From the NCBI GenBank assembly GCA_015680685.1, contig MNCI01016519.1, positions 256,802 to 320,801 of the forward strand: a stretch of 64,000 bases of DNA. The letters run 5' to 3'. Below the pieces are notes generated by a model that was not told where the DNA came from, ran no database searches, and worked only from the letters and a program-made list of their open reading frames with translations. Shown here piece by piece: positions 12,207-24,290 of this stretch (position 1 is its first letter; each line of letters opens with the position of its first letter). Source of the DNA: Gnetum montanum. Taxonomy: Eukaryota; Streptophyta; Gnetopsida; Gnetales; Gnetaceae. The position numbers and the translations under genes were made by a program.

Positions 12207-12850
12207 ATTTTCTTTGAAGATAATTTACTCAAATGGAATTCTCTACTCATAACAAAAGGATTTACTCATCCTAAATGTCATTTTGGATTGTAATTTAAAT
12301 TAATATATTTTCCATACTCAATAAGGGTTTGATGAAACTACTTTTTTTTTTTGAGAAAATATTCGAGAGTATATTACTGAAATATAGTATAGGAGATTAC
12401 AAATTGTGGGTCATCAGTAATGGCCCTCAATGAATGGGAAATAATCCCCTAATTCACAAAATAATTCAACACCCCAACAGTCATGCTAAACCCAAGAAAC
12501 AGAGCCAAAATCGAAGGGGGGGGGGGGATGAAACTACTTTTGATCCTTTTGGATGATTAAGTATATTTGGTATTGGATGTTATTTTTCTTTCAGATACCC
12601 ATTGTCTTGAAATAGCTAGGATTTATAAGAATTTTGAGAATTACATTATGGATGTTCATATGTTTTATTGGATCTATTTGGGTACACCAAATTTATTTGT
12701 GGATAGTCTTGATCTCTTTAAATTTGTGAATTTTTATGTTTAGTAATTGTAACTAGGAAAGGAGTTGTGGTAATTTGCATTTTATGCCCATAACCTGAAG
12801 AAGGGTAGTAGGTATTGTCATTCTTATGTTTCTTAGAATTATGTTGCAAT
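12207..12850 (+). other. Non-coding leader of the chromovirus-like element
   Basis: Blocks here recur inverted at 17,590-17,760 and at 13,830-14,050, for example CCATACTCAATAAG near 12,312 and AATTATGTTG near 12,837. A related leader lies beside the chromovirus gag at 32,410-32,560. I see no gag frame before the sequence turns into an inverted relative at about 12,850. A LINE fragment interrupts it. Confidence 0.5.
12346..12526 (-). mobile_element. 5'-truncated LINE fragment with perfect 15-bp target-site duplication
   Basis: GATGAAACTACTTTT occurs at 12,331-12,345 and again at 12,527-12,541. Between them is about 180 bases that start with a T run on the plus strand (a poly-A tail on minus) and end at a run of 12 G (12,516-12,527). 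The interrupted sequence aligns without the insert to the inverted relative at 17,640-17,700. Tail, target duplication and truncation are the hallmarks of target-primed LINE insertion. The body is too short to name the LINE family. Confidence 0.8.
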
Positions 12851-14110
12851 TTCAAATATGAAATCTAAGTATCTTGATGTAAAAGAGCTTAAAAGATATA
12901 TGAAGGAAATGAAGATAGCTTTTACCAACATGACTCTTAATCTCACCATCAACATCACCATGATCATGACTCTTAACATTAGAATTAAAATACATACTAT
13001 CATGTTGAAGTGAAAGATGAGCATCCCTCATACTAGCCTCAAAAAGATAGACATTAATACCATCCTCAAGGTAAAGTAAAGACTTACTTATCTTTTCATG
13101 GCTTCTCCCATTTCTTCTTGGTTCAACTTGATTCTCAACATGTGGCTATCTAAGACTTTTTCCAAGTGGTAGTTTCCAAATCCAATGCCTCCTTTAATTC
13201 AAAGGAAACATCAAGAGGTTCTTCATGCCACTAGAGATACTAGCTCAAAAAGTAAATTCTCTTTCATGAATGTAATATTATATTTATCAAAAATCTCATT
13301 AAATCAAAAATTATTGAAAATACCTTGGCTATAAGACTCATCATTTTCCCACGAGATAACATCAACTTGGCTTAGAATGTCCTTTTCCTTTACATAAGGT
13401 ATAGAAAAATTGCAAAAAGTATGAGCATCATATCTTCTAGTGATGCTCTTGGCCCTCCTTTAAAAAGTCCCTTGATCTTTGTCTTTCCTTTGGGTTTGAT
13501 CTTTCATCATTTATGAATCATGAGGTACAAAATTTTCTTAATTAGAAACACATACCATATTAAACTTTTAAAACATTTTTTTCCCCTTGGTGAAGCTCTT
13601 GGTTTCTTCCTTGAAATACTTGAGTATTAAGCACTTTCTTGCACAATAAGAGATGCTTTAGAACTCCTATTCCTATTAACCTCTACTTCATCATACCCTT
13701 TATCTTCCTCCATTTCTTGATTGAAGAAATTTTCTTAATTCTTTTCAAAAGACTCAATAAATCAACCTTCATTTTCTTCATATCTTTCCTAGGATATTTT
13801 GAGCAAGAGACTTAGGTGTCGTATTTTGAATTACAACATAATTCCAAGCGAAGAATGAAAATACCCACCATTTTTCTTTAGGTTATGAACACAAAACACA
13901 AATACCCATAACTTATTTCCTAGTTATGAGTACCAAACTTAAAAATCCACAACAAAGTTTACAAATTTGAACATAATTTTCAAATACCCATAAGAAAATA
14001 CAAAGAAGTAATAAGTATCCACAAATAATTTGATAGAACCTAAATAGATCCAATAAGAAATATGAAAATCCATAATTTAATTCTTACAATTATTACAAAC
14101 CCTAGTAATG
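12851..14110 (-). pseudogene. Second copy of ORF2 and leader of the pol-less chromovirus-like family
   Basis: On the minus strand 13,337-13,453 encodes SITRRYDAHTFCNFSIP followed by SQVDVISWE. This matches RITRRYESHTFYNCSIP and SQVEAISWE at 59,385-59,500. Similarity continues on both sides: 13,560-13,780 parallels 59,120-59,330, and the stretch left of 13,337 parallels 59,500-59,740. To the right (13,830-14,110) lies the family leader, so gag was deleted between leader and ORF2. The protein has no function I can name. It lies head-on against the plus-strand leader at 12,207-12,850. Confidence 0.7.
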
Positions 14111-15029
14111 AGTCATCTAGTGGTATTTTTTAAGTCAATTGTAAGACTTAAACTTGATAAGTATAATGTGCATTATGTGTTTATAATTCTAGTGTGTTCA
14201 ATTGAGACATGTGTTTCCTAGGCATGCATCCTTACTTCTTATGTTACCTTTATGAATTATGTACATGTATTAAGTCACTTAGAATGTTTCCTATCTCATT
14301 CAAGCTTCTTTTGATGCTTAGGACATGTTCCCATTATTCTTAGCTTTCTCCAAGACTAGTAGTTTAGTGCTTGATGCATGGGGTACATTGACATATAGTT
14401 GTTGATGTACCACCTATATCAATGCCCTTATGTTAACACACCTCTTACATTATTTTTATTATCAAATTTCATTAAAATGGTAACTTGGAACTTCTAGGAT
14501 GTGTTAATGGACCTTTCTTGACACTTGGGTATTAATAAACTCAAACTATTTTATGGAAAAAACAATAAATACTTGGATTAATATGTTCACATGAAAATTT
14601 TGGATAATGTAGTTTTCCATTGAGAATTTTGAACTTTTAGCATCTAGTTATGTGAAGAGATACTCTTCCCTTAAGTAAGTATCATTTCCTTCATGTTTTA
14701 TGTATTTCAAGTCATCTCTTTCATAAGTATGGCTAGACTCTATCAGAGTATTAAATTGCTTTCATACTCTAGAATTGTTTAGTCTAATGTTTTGCATTGT
14801 AAATAAAGCTCATGATTTTACTATGTTTTATGACTAAAATGCCTTAAACTATAAAAAAATATCAAATATACAAACCTCACTCTTATCATATGCATTCATT
14901 AATTAAGTTATTTATTCACTTATGTAATCATTTTCATTGCATTTAGCTATGATGATTCATTCTTATTCAAGGAGGTTAAAATTATACAACATGATGTTAG
15001 ATCATCAAGGTTATGACTAGGAGTCATTT
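14111..15029. other. No gene seen; probably LTR upstream part
   Basis: AT-rich with no frame worth reporting. It is likely the U3 of the LTR whose TATA box is at 15,038, but I could not fix its start. Confidence 0.3.
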
Positions 15030-15404
15030 TCTACTTTCTATATAAGGTGTTGTACTTGTCCCTTAAGGGATTATAATCCATTAGTATGTGCATGTGTGAG
15101 AATTTCCACTTTTCCCATAAGGGATTGTAATGCATGTATGTTATTTATTGCATTGTTTTCATATGTATAAAATACATAAAAATTATAAAATATAAAATTA
15201 TAAATATTCTCTCTTCTTTAGCTATGAAAACATGGGTATCTCATGTATTATATGTACCATATCTCTTTTACATTTATATAATGCAACAATATACACAAGT
15301 GTTCTTTCTAATTTATATTAAGATGATCTTTAGAAGTTAACAACTGAATTATACTACATTTTTTATGATATAGTATTTTTGACCATAGCTAGTAGTACTC
15401 CTAT
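15030..15404 (+). repeat. Promoter and R-U5 part of a 5' LTR
   Basis: A TATA box CTATATAAGG lies at 15,038-15,047 and the segment stops directly before a tRNA-Asp primer site. The LTR terminus appears as CCTATA, presumably a decayed CA. No partner LTR is visible in the window, so the U3 start is unknown. Confidence 0.5.
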
Positions 15405-15406
15405 AT

Positions 15407-15424
15407 TGGTGCCATTACCAAGAA
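15407..15424 (+). other. tRNA-Asp primer binding site (decayed)
   Basis: TGGTGCCATTACCAAGAA differs from TGGCGCCGTTGCCGGGGA at six positions, all transitions (one C to T, five G to A). Confidence 0.75.
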
Positions 15425-15540
15425 TGCATTGATAAATTACCTTGAAATAATTGTATAATTTTGACCGTAACATTTTTTTTTAACTAGAGTATGTGTTTCT
15501 GTTAGCTTTGTGTGTAGGTTACCATCATAGTTAATATGTT

Positions 15541-17090
15541 GCATAATACTAAAATCCCATTGAGAACCTCTACTACAAAGAATGTGATGAAGTGAAGAAG
15601 GGTTCACATTGCATTTGAATATTTTTTGAATGCTTCTCTACCAAAAATTATCTTGCCTCATCATTAAGATAAGCAAGGAAGGTGGTGAGATGTTCATGGA
15701 CAATTCTTTAAGGAATTAGTTGTGGCTGTGCAACATGATCTCAAAGAGGTTTTTATCCAGAATGACCTAATTAAGGTTCTAGCATTATAGCCATACCATA
15801 TTGGGTATGAATCTCATTAATGATAAGAGCTTTGAGATTAAATGACCAAGACAGAAGCACATCATAAGATCCTATCAAAAAACCTAGATGATGAGAATGA
15901 CCAAGCTAGCAAGAAAGGAAAGAGAACCATCCACCATGAGGAATCATGGTTAAGTATAATTTACACAAATATAGCTAGAACTCATGACATAGGCTTTTTC
16001 TCTAGGTTTTAGCATTTACATTTTTCTAGAGCATCTAATAATGAGGATGCACCATTATTTATCTAGGACGATTACCATAAACTTAATGAAGATGTTTATA
16101 TTCCATAACAACATGGTCATGAAAATTGCATCAAACATATCAACATGGTTGATGTTCCAAACTACTAAGTTCTTACCAATGATGATCCTCAATTGCACAT
16201 GTAGGCATTTGATAATGCTTACTACCTTTAAGGGATCATTGGTAATTAATAGCATTTGCAATTGTTTCCACATTTTCATTGATCATGCAAAAACTTGGTA
16301 CAAATCTTTACCTCATAAATGAATTCAATAGTAGGTATACATAGTTAAATTATTCTATGTTAAATTTCAATCCTATGCCCACATTTCTAATATATAGAAG
16401 GAGATGACCAAATGGAGGTAAGAAGCTTACAAACCTTTAAACATCACCATGGAACAATATATGAAGTATGTTTATTGCTATTTGAACCATGGATTTAGCC
16501 AAAAATAATACTTTATGCATATCATGGGAGGTCTACAATAGGAGAAAAGAGAGTTCATGGACATGTATGTAATGGAACAAGCATACAAAAATTCCATGAA
16601 CCAAATCAAAGCACTCGTAGACACTATATCTAGCATAAATGATGAGTGATAGAAATGGTAGTTAGCTAAGAAGCATAATCATGATCCATCATGTTAAAGG
16701 AAGGTAAAGAACATTGAAAATATAACTAAACCCTCTGTTATAGTCAAAGTATTGATATAAGATCAAGTCAAAACCAAGAAGGCCTTAACAAACTTTGCCC
16801 ATAATATAGACTAGCTTTGGAAAGTGATGGATGAGAAAATGATTAGTACGCTCAAGAACAATGAGGGAAAGATGTTTGAAATTGTATTGAAAGTGATTAC
16901 ACCATTAGAATATAAGAAAAATTATGATGACAAGGAGAAGAAAAATTTTTCATACTCTAAGCACATCAACAAAGATTTAGATGGACCTTCTTCCTTCTCT
17001 ATTGATGAGGATCTTTTTGAGTACTATTTAGATCCTCATGACTTGCAGTGTTTCTTGGTTATGAATCCTAAGTTTACTAAGAGGTAGAAA
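15541..17090 (+). pseudogene. Ty3/gypsy gag of the tRNA-Asp-primed element
   Basis: The frames fit a Gag downstream of the primer site. There is a basic and acidic N-terminal part (QASKKGKRTIHHEESW near 15,900), then HENCIKHINMVDVPNY and LTNDDPQLHM near 16,110-16,200. The core-like DHAKTWYKSLPHK follows at 16,284-16,320 and MEQYMKYVYCYLNHGF near 16,450. An acidic C-terminal frame runs at 16,824-17,087. Many stops separate these pieces. No protease or RT follows. The tRNA-Asp site suggests an Athila-type relative, but I cannot confirm the lineage. Confidence 0.55.
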
Positions 17091-17589
17091 ATGAGGATTT
17101 CTTACACTAGCCAATCATATTAACCTAGAAATACATACCTAAATTGGTGCATCTTCCCCACTATTAACTTATGAGATATTTGGCTTGAACCACATGAACA
17201 AAGTCAATGGAACGAACAAAGAAAAAATGCTTAATAAAATCCCAATGAATCTAAATTATGACCAAAATTAATGTAGGGGTGTTAACATAGAAGGTATGGT
17301 GATACCTACATATTAAGACATTCTTCTTACATCCTTCACTAAACTACCATTTCCAAGAAAAGCTAGAATAAAGGAAAACATGCCTTAAGAATCACAGGAA
17401 GCATGAATGAGATCAAAAACATCCTAAGGGACATAAGACATGCACATAACCCAAAAATATGATATAGAAAATAAAGATGCATTCCCAAGAGATAAAAACG
17501 TCAACCAAATATGCTTGAACTACAAACACAGGATGTGCATGACACTTCTTGAGTATAGGGTTTACAATAGACTTATAAAACACCATTGG
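17091..17589. other. No gene seen
   Basis: AT-rich sequence between a gag remnant and an inverted leader; I see no motif, repeat or credible frame. Confidence 0.4.
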
Positions 17590-17841
17590 ATGACCCATTA
17601 CCTAGCTATTCCAAGATAATAGGTATATCAAATAATAATAATGTCTAATACCCAATATAATTAATCATTCAAAAGGACCAAAATAAGTTTCATCAAATGC
17701 TTATTGAGTATGGAAAATACGTCATTAAAATTATAAATCAAAATTGGCATTGGAGGTGATAGAGTTCTTGTATGGCTATATAAATCATTCTTTTACTTAA
17801 GTAGATTATATTTGAACCAAATGTTCTAATACCAAGTTTAT
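17590..17841 (-). other. Inverted leader and primer site of the chromovirus-like family
   Basis: The minus strand carries TGGTATTAGAAC at 17,823-17,834 (initiator-Met primer site with transitions). The leader that follows aligns with 12,250-12,680 on the plus strand but lacks the LINE insert. Presumed LTR sequence lies to the right up to about 18,190. Confidence 0.55.
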
Positions 17842-17944
17842 TTAGAGCTAGCCTCACGAACCCCAATTGATTTCCAAATATAATAATGATCATAATTAAA
17901 AACAAAAAAAGAAATATACCTCTTTATTCTTGCTTGAAAATAGG

Positions 17945-18310
17945 AGAATTCATACAAAAGTAGGAATTATGAGGATATCTCCTAGTCCTAAAGTGATAAT
18001 TCTTATTTATTTTGTGTGTTTTATCCTTGTATTCTTGGCATGTTCTTCATGTATTTGTGAGGTGCTAAGATTGACTAGAGCTTGGATGAAATCTTTCGAT
18101 TTCAATCTTGATGTCTTTCTTTATAGTACAAAAATTGTTCAAGATATTAGGCTTGAAACCCAAAGACCTCATTTAGGCTTCTATTAGTCTTTAAATCTTT
18201 TGAATACATGAAGAACATACCAAACACACAAAGACATAACATAAAAATATCAAACATAAAAAACAAATGAGGATTAATACTTTAGGACTAGGTGATATTC
18301 CAGTCATCTC
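17945..18310. repeat. Inverted repeat with arms of about 110 bases
   Basis: 17,945-18,055 matches the reverse complement of about 18,195-18,310, sharing CCTAGTCCTAAAGT and CATGTTCTTCATGTATT. The right arm lies at the 3' end of the chromovirus whose integrase tail is at 18,430-18,973. The arms therefore look like 3' terminal regions of two related elements facing each other. Confidence 0.6.
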
Positions 18311-18429
18311 TCCCACTATTGAAATAATACTTGACCTTGATTAGGATTTATACTTGGGATGGCATTGAGCCCCCACAAATCCAAATTAGACTCATGATTT
18401 TAAATGATATCTTTAGGCCCCTTAGCACT

Positions 18430-18973
18430 CCAATTGATTAAGTGCTCATGTTTCTTTCAACCTCTTGCACTTATTACCTTCCTTGAATGTATCATAAATA
18501 GTTTTCTTGATGCCTTGGATGAATATGTATCTTCAATTTCTCCTTCAAAAACATCAATACTATTCTAAAGGTCAAATTCAAGAACTTTTCCATGAAAATT
18601 GCTTAAATTTGAAACATTGAACAAATAAGAAAATGGAATATGATTAAAGAGATCAAGCTCATAAGCATATTCATTTACTTTGGCCCTAATTTGGAATAGA
18701 CCAATATTCTTGGACTTGATCTTGAAGAATTTTACATTCATCAACCTTTCCTAACCCAAATGAAGTTATACATAGTTACCAACATTGAATATCATTTTCT
18801 TCTTTCCCAAATTCTTGGTAACAGCAACTTATTTTGTCTTTCCTTTAAGCTTTTCCTTTACTTTCTTATGCAAGCCTTACATAATATGTACTAAATTTGA
18901 AATAACATGATCATAATCATCAAATATTATTAAGTCATCTACCATCCAAGGGGAATACCCATAAATCACTAGG
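18430..18973 (-). pseudogene. Chromovirus integrase C-terminal part (left of the insertion)
   Basis: On the minus strand the frame reads VIYGYSPWMVDDLIIFDDYD near 18,905-18,965, then KKKMIFNVGNYV near 18,785-18,820, KIKSKNIGLFQIRAKVNEYA near 18,670-18,730, and IPFSYLFNVSNLSNF near 18,600-18,650. This is the post-catalytic and GPY/F-like region of a Ty3/gypsy integrase. It joins the catalytic core at 28,560-29,150 once the Athila-like element is removed. Confidence 0.85.
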
Positions 18974-19749
18974 TGATGAGCTGTGATGATATTGGGACCT
19001 GTCTTATCATCTATAAATAAGAAGTGGGCACACTTGGTTTGGCAATAGTTAGTTCATTAATCTTAGTCCCTTAGCCAAACTCTTGTCTTTTTCCCTTATC
19101 AAAGGTAGAATTATTTCTGAGTGCCCACAGTAAGAGTCATAAAGTGAATAGATCTTTATTCAAGCATTGTGTACCTAAGCACACCTTGTGGCCAAAAATA
19201 AAAACAAACTTTGTGATAAACCTTTCAATATTTAGAATTACTTATTCAATGTTATTTATAGTTATTGAATGCTTCCCTTAGTTAATTAATGTTCTCTATC
19301 TCTAACCTTCTTAACTCTACCAAGTAAGCACACTTAGTATGATCACTTCGAGCATGCATGGAACACTTGGTAACCCAATAACAATTAGCATTTGGTAACC
19401 CCAGTAGTGTTGCACTAGTTCAAGATGTGTATGGAAAATGGGAATGGATGCTGGTGTTAGGACTAGTTAGAGCATAGTCAATTAGTTAAATTAAATTGGT
19501 TACTTGATTAGTTCACTTCTTCCTTTGTAGCATTAGGACATAAAACATAAAAATATATAAAAATCATATACCTCAAGTTTACTTAACCATACAATCGTGC
19601 TATACAAGTAAGCTTGGGAAGACAACAATTGACCAACCCATTTGGGTTCTATGAAGGCGCATAAACACTTAGTCCTTGGAATTTGACCGAATCATGCGTG
19701 TATGCTCGTGTTTCTATGGTTGAGCATAGGGATACCTCACTGCTCATCA
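18974..19749 (+). repeat. 5' LTR of the Athila-like element
   Basis: It is 776 bases long, with terminal TGATGAGC and GCTCATCA. A TATA-like CTATAAATAA lies near 19,011. It keeps a segment (about 19,316-19,582) that is absent from the 3' LTR, and lacks about 46 bases found near the start of the 3' LTR. Confidence 0.93.
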
Positions 19750-19750
19750 T

Positions 19751-19768
19751 TGGCACTTTTGCCAAGGA
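19751..19768 (+). other. tRNA-Asp primer binding site
   Basis: TGGCACTTTTGCCAAGGA, one base after the LTR. It differs from the tRNA-Asp complement at five positions, four of them transitions. Confidence 0.85.
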
Positions 19769-19891
19769 CTTTATTGATTGTGTGCTAGCTAGAACTTAGG
19801 AAATCTTCACATCATTAGAATGAACCCTTAGGGTTTGTCATCTTACAATTAATGAAATGAAAAGTATTGCACATTGAATAGAAAATTATGT

Positions 19892-22200
19892 CTCCTTCTT
19901 CTTACAAGAGTGTTTCACTGCCTAGGTTCGATATAGGGAACAATAGAAGGCATAGAACACATGATAATCTGCCAGTCCCTCAATAGTTTTGCATGGTATA
20001 TGTTTATCCTGATGAGTATATACCAAAATTTACCTTTATCCTCCACCAAGATGAACACTTGTGTTGGTGTGATTTAGAAGGTGACATAGTGTTACCTCCC
20101 AATTGTTGCATGCTTCTTCGTGATCTCACATGAATTGGTATGTAGCACTTATAGGCAGAGTACATTGTCCATGATCATGACTCGAGAGAGTATCGACCCA
20201 CAGAGGCACAACATCAAAGAGATCTATAATAGGAGAGATATCATGAATCCATGAAAGGGAAGTTGTCTCAGAATGTCCCATATGTCATAAGTGAAAATGA
20301 GGGTGGTGAACCTGCCTCAAGAAGTCTCCCACATAATGATGTTCCTTCCGTTGACTTCGGTCAAGGGGTTATGTATTAGAATCTTCACTCAACTATCCTT
20401 AACCTGGATTCTGGTACCAACAAACACAAAGGGTCTAAGAAAGGAACACAAACACGTGACAAAGATGGACATTCTGATCATAACCACAATCGAGGCCATG
20501 ACCACTGAAGATAAGAAAGCAGGCACCATCATGGTGATAGTCCTCCTTCTTCTTCACCTTCATCATCTCCTTCACCCTCTCCTTTAAAATCTGAATGCAG
20601 TCGCAAGGAAAAAGACCCTGAGGAGAATGGTAAGTGAAACAAGAATCATAGACAAAGCAGTTGAGAAAGGGGATAAGGGCATTCTAGAAAAACTCATCAT
20701 AAGAGAAGGGAGAGTAGGGAACAACATAGGCATGATAGACACCATAGACAATACAATCACAATGAACCCCTACTCGCTACCCGAAGTATGCTAGATATAA
20801 CTAAGGCTGTTAGAATGCCAACAAGGCACCAAAAAGATAGTAGGATCAAAAGATTGGACATGAAAAATATCCCATTATTTGAAGGGGGATACAACGCTGA
20901 GCCTTAAAATAATTTGCAAACATTTCACGATGCATGTGTCTTGCAAAACATAGAAAATGAGTGACAAAAACTGAAGTTATTTCCATGGACACTAACCAAG
21001 GAAGCGGAAAGCTGGTACTGGTCCTTAGAACTAGAATCCATTCACCGATGGTGTACCATGTTAGAACTGTTCAACGATAAGTATAAAAGGTACTCACAAG
21101 TGTCCAACCTATGAAAGAAAATTCAAGGATGGAAACAAGGATGACATGAACCTTTGGATGTTGCCATGGGATGATATTATGCACTATTACATTGTTGCCC
21201 AAGCCATACTTACTCACAAAGGGAGCAACTACACCATCTCATAGATGGGCTTAGGCATGAAACACGAAGAACCCTTGGGACTTATGCCCACGGAAGGCTA
21301 TCTGAGCTTAGGGCCCATCAAGTACAAGGATTGTTGGAGAAAATTGCTAAAGAAAAAGGTGAGTTAAGGAAAAGAGAGAGTGTGGAAGAATATAATAGAG
21401 GTCCTTCCCTCTGAAAGAAGGGAGTTAGATTTTGTGAGGATGAAGAAGAGTCACCACTTGAGGAGATGGTGAATAGAAAAACTTTTCCCATTGAAAAGCT
21501 TGCATCTAAAGTATCAGCAAAGTTGAACCAAATGTGGGACTCCCTAGATAATAGTTTTTAAATAGTTCTCAAAATAGTAGAGGAGTCTAGAGAGGAAGGT
21601 ATTGATCAAGAAAGGAGAAAAAAGAAAGAAGCTAAATATGCACATAACAAAGGTTAGAGCAAAGTTGCCATCATCAAAGAGGTTGTAGATTCGAATACAA
21701 ACAATGATGGTGGATGTGAGATATGCCAATATGACCATCCTAAGCGATGTTTCCCTGTAATCTCACATCTATAGGAGTTTGGGGTGTATGCACTCAATCC
21801 ACAATTAAATAAAAGGTAAACACCCCGAAGGTTACCTTATCCCCAAGGTAACCCAAGGTAATTCCACCAACCCTTAATGTATTATCCAAGTGGAACTCCA
21901 CCACAACCAAATAAGCAATATCAACAATGGTAGCACCCACAATCATGGGGAATGCCACCACCACGTCAATAGTACCCTTACCGTTAATCCCACCCGTATG
22001 GATACTACGTGCAGCAGCCAATCTCTCCATGTGACTCTCCTAGTTACATTGCTCCCCAACCTCACTACCAAACCCATGAATATTATAGAACTCCTTCTCC
22101 TAGGGGAGATGTTCCACAAACATACTATCCTTCTCATCCGACTACATCTCTTCCACCCTTATCTCCATTACCACCTACTCTAGCCATGTAGGGTGAGCTC
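19892..22200 (+). pseudogene. Athila-like gag
   Basis: The Gag frame starts with ATG at about 19,892 (MSPSSYKSVSLPRF), 120 bases after the primer site. In order I see FTFILHQDEHLCWCDLEGD (about 20,030), a His, Arg and Ser-rich basic segment (20,430-20,580), and the capsid-like core with YYALLHCCPSHTYSQREQLH (about 21,180-21,240) and TRRTLGTYAHGRL. A short Cys-His cluster CEICQYDHPKRC lies at about 21,720. The C-terminal part (21,830-22,190) is rich in Pro, Tyr and Gln and may be disordered. About twelve stops and at least two frameshifts break it. Confidence 0.82.
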
Positions 22201-22413
22201 CTTGCCCAACCACAGCAACATAATGCTACAAGGGCTGTTAATTCTCATCCTACTATTGGTTCAAACAATTGCACAAAAAAGATACCTTTCTTTGGAACCA
22301 AAAATCTAACCAAGTTCTTACAGTCACAAGCAGCTAATTGTCCAAATGCCTCATCATCATTCGAAACTTTAGAACTCCCTTCAAACCAAAGGCCACATTC
22401 AACACACACAATC

Positions 22414-22977
22414 ATGTTGATGCATGCCATTACTGATTGGATTAAGGCTGGCCATCTTCCTAGGAAATTCTCTGATCCTGGGAGTCCTCTTATATATTTA
22501 CAAATCGCTGGGAATGAGCCGTGCAAAGCTCTTTTGAATTCAAGTTCTGGTGTCAACTTAATCTCTCAAGAAATGTACAAAGCTTGGAAATTGCCTCCAC
22601 CAAAAAAGAGTAACATTCATTTAGAGCTCACTAACCAATCCATCACTGTCCCATTAGGATTTGTGGAGGACATTTTTACCACTATTTGTGGATGGTTGTA
22701 TCTAGCCAACTTCCTAGTTATTCAAGTCAACAATTGTAAGGGGGACTTCCCAATCGTAATGGGAAGGGCATTGTTAAGTACAATTGATGCACGCCTACGA
22801 ATATGTGATCTTTTCCTAGATATATCAAAGGAAAATATGTTTGGAAATATCGAGAAGAAGAAAGTTCCATGCATCGCATACAATGACACAGGGTGTAGTT
22901 GCATGCAAAAGTCCTGCTTTGTACAACGTTTAACATTGCCTGCATGCAACCAATGTGCACAAGTAATTAACATATAA
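22414..22977 (+). pseudogene. Athila-like aspartic protease
   Basis: The open frame of 187 codons contains the protease. The active-site region is ALLNSSSGVNLIS near 22,530-22,570, where DSG has become NSS, so it is inactive. VPLGFVEDI and DFPIVMGRALLSTIDA follow. The frame then reads into a Cys-containing tail CSCMQKSCF with no known role. It lies between gag and RT as expected. Confidence 0.85.
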
Positions 22978-23169
22978 AGATGCCTGTATGTGGCAGCCAC
23001 AAGATAGGAAGGCACCCAGTGGCTGATAGCTGACCAAGAGAGCAACTCAACTATATGCATGGAACCAACTAAGGTTTTGACTTGCACTTACATCGATAGC
23101 ATAGACACATTAGAGCAAGTCCATCGCCAACTTCCAAGTCTCAACATTGAAAATATCAATTAGGGGAAG

Positions 23170-24290
23170 TTGGAAATCCTTGACAACTTTAAGCAAGAGC
23201 CCTTGGATTTAAAATCATTGTCCACTAGTAAAGAATACACATTTCTCAAAAATGGAAAATCGGTAATTATTAATGCTAGGCTCCCTCCTCAACAAAAAGA
23301 GAGATTGCTGAAAATGATGAAAAAATGGTCAAAATTTTTCACTTGGTCATATCCTAAATTAACTAGAATAGACCCTAGGATATGCCAACATAGGATTTAC
23401 ACTGACCCCTCCATGAAGCCTCGACAACAGCCGCAAAGGCGATTGAACCCAAAGCTAAAGCAAGTGGTTAAAGAAAAAATTGAACAACTTCTAAAAGCTA
23501 GGTTCATATACCCCATTGTTGATAGAAAATGGCTTAGTCCATTAGTTATTATGCCCAAAAAGAGAGGTAAATGGAGGGTGTGTGTAGACTTTAGGCTACT
23601 AAACATGGAAACATTCAAAGGCCACTTTCCGTTGCCATTTGTCGACCAATTCTTAGACACCATTGCAGGGCATCGCTATTATAGTTTTCTAGATGGATAC
23701 AGTGGATACAACCAAATCTAAATAGCACCAAAAGACCAAGCCAAGACCACATTCACAAGTCCTTGGGAGACATTTGCATACAAATAAATGTTGTTTGGCT
23801 TGTGCAATGCTCTTGCAATGTTTCAACACTTGGTTCTAAGTATATTCTAGCAACAAATAGGAAATGGTGTGGAGGTATTCATGGACAACTTCTCCACCAA
23901 TGAAGTGAACTTTGAGCAAGTACTAAAGTGGTGTGTTGAAACCAATTTAAGGCTCAACTGGCAAAAAAGCCATTTAATGGTCCAAGAAGGCATAGTATTA
24001 GGACATAAGATTTCACAAACAGGGATAGAGGTAAACCCTGAAAATATTAAAGTCATCCAAGGAATCACATGCCAACCTGAAACTATAAAAGACATATGAT
24101 CATTCCTTGGACACATTGGCTATTATAGAAGATTCATAGAGAACTTTTCAAGGCTTGAAAAACCATTGGTTGAACTAACAAAAAAGGATGTACCTTTCAA
24201 ATGGACCAGAGAATGTGAGTTAGATTTTCAAACTTTAAAATAGAAGCTTGTAGAAACACCTATTCTACAGGCTCCTGACTATTCTAGACC
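23170..24290 (+). pseudogene. Athila-like reverse transcriptase
   Basis: A 183-codon frame (23,170-23,721) covers the N-terminal RT with FTWSYPKLTRIDPRICQHRI, KRGKWRVCVDFRLLN and HRYYSFLDGYSGYNQ. The catalytic box at about 23,878 reads FMDN, so the second catalytic Asp is lost (the left copy instead lost the first). NWQKSHLMVQEGIVLGHKIS follows near 23,955-24,015. Stops at 23,721 and around 24,098 break the frame. Confidence 0.9.

Noticed and set aside
12839-13024. Minus-strand ORF rich in Met, Ile and Val that looks like a membrane protein
   Set aside because: It lies in a decayed non-coding junction between two inverted retroelement pieces. The hydrophobicity comes from AT-rich repeats.
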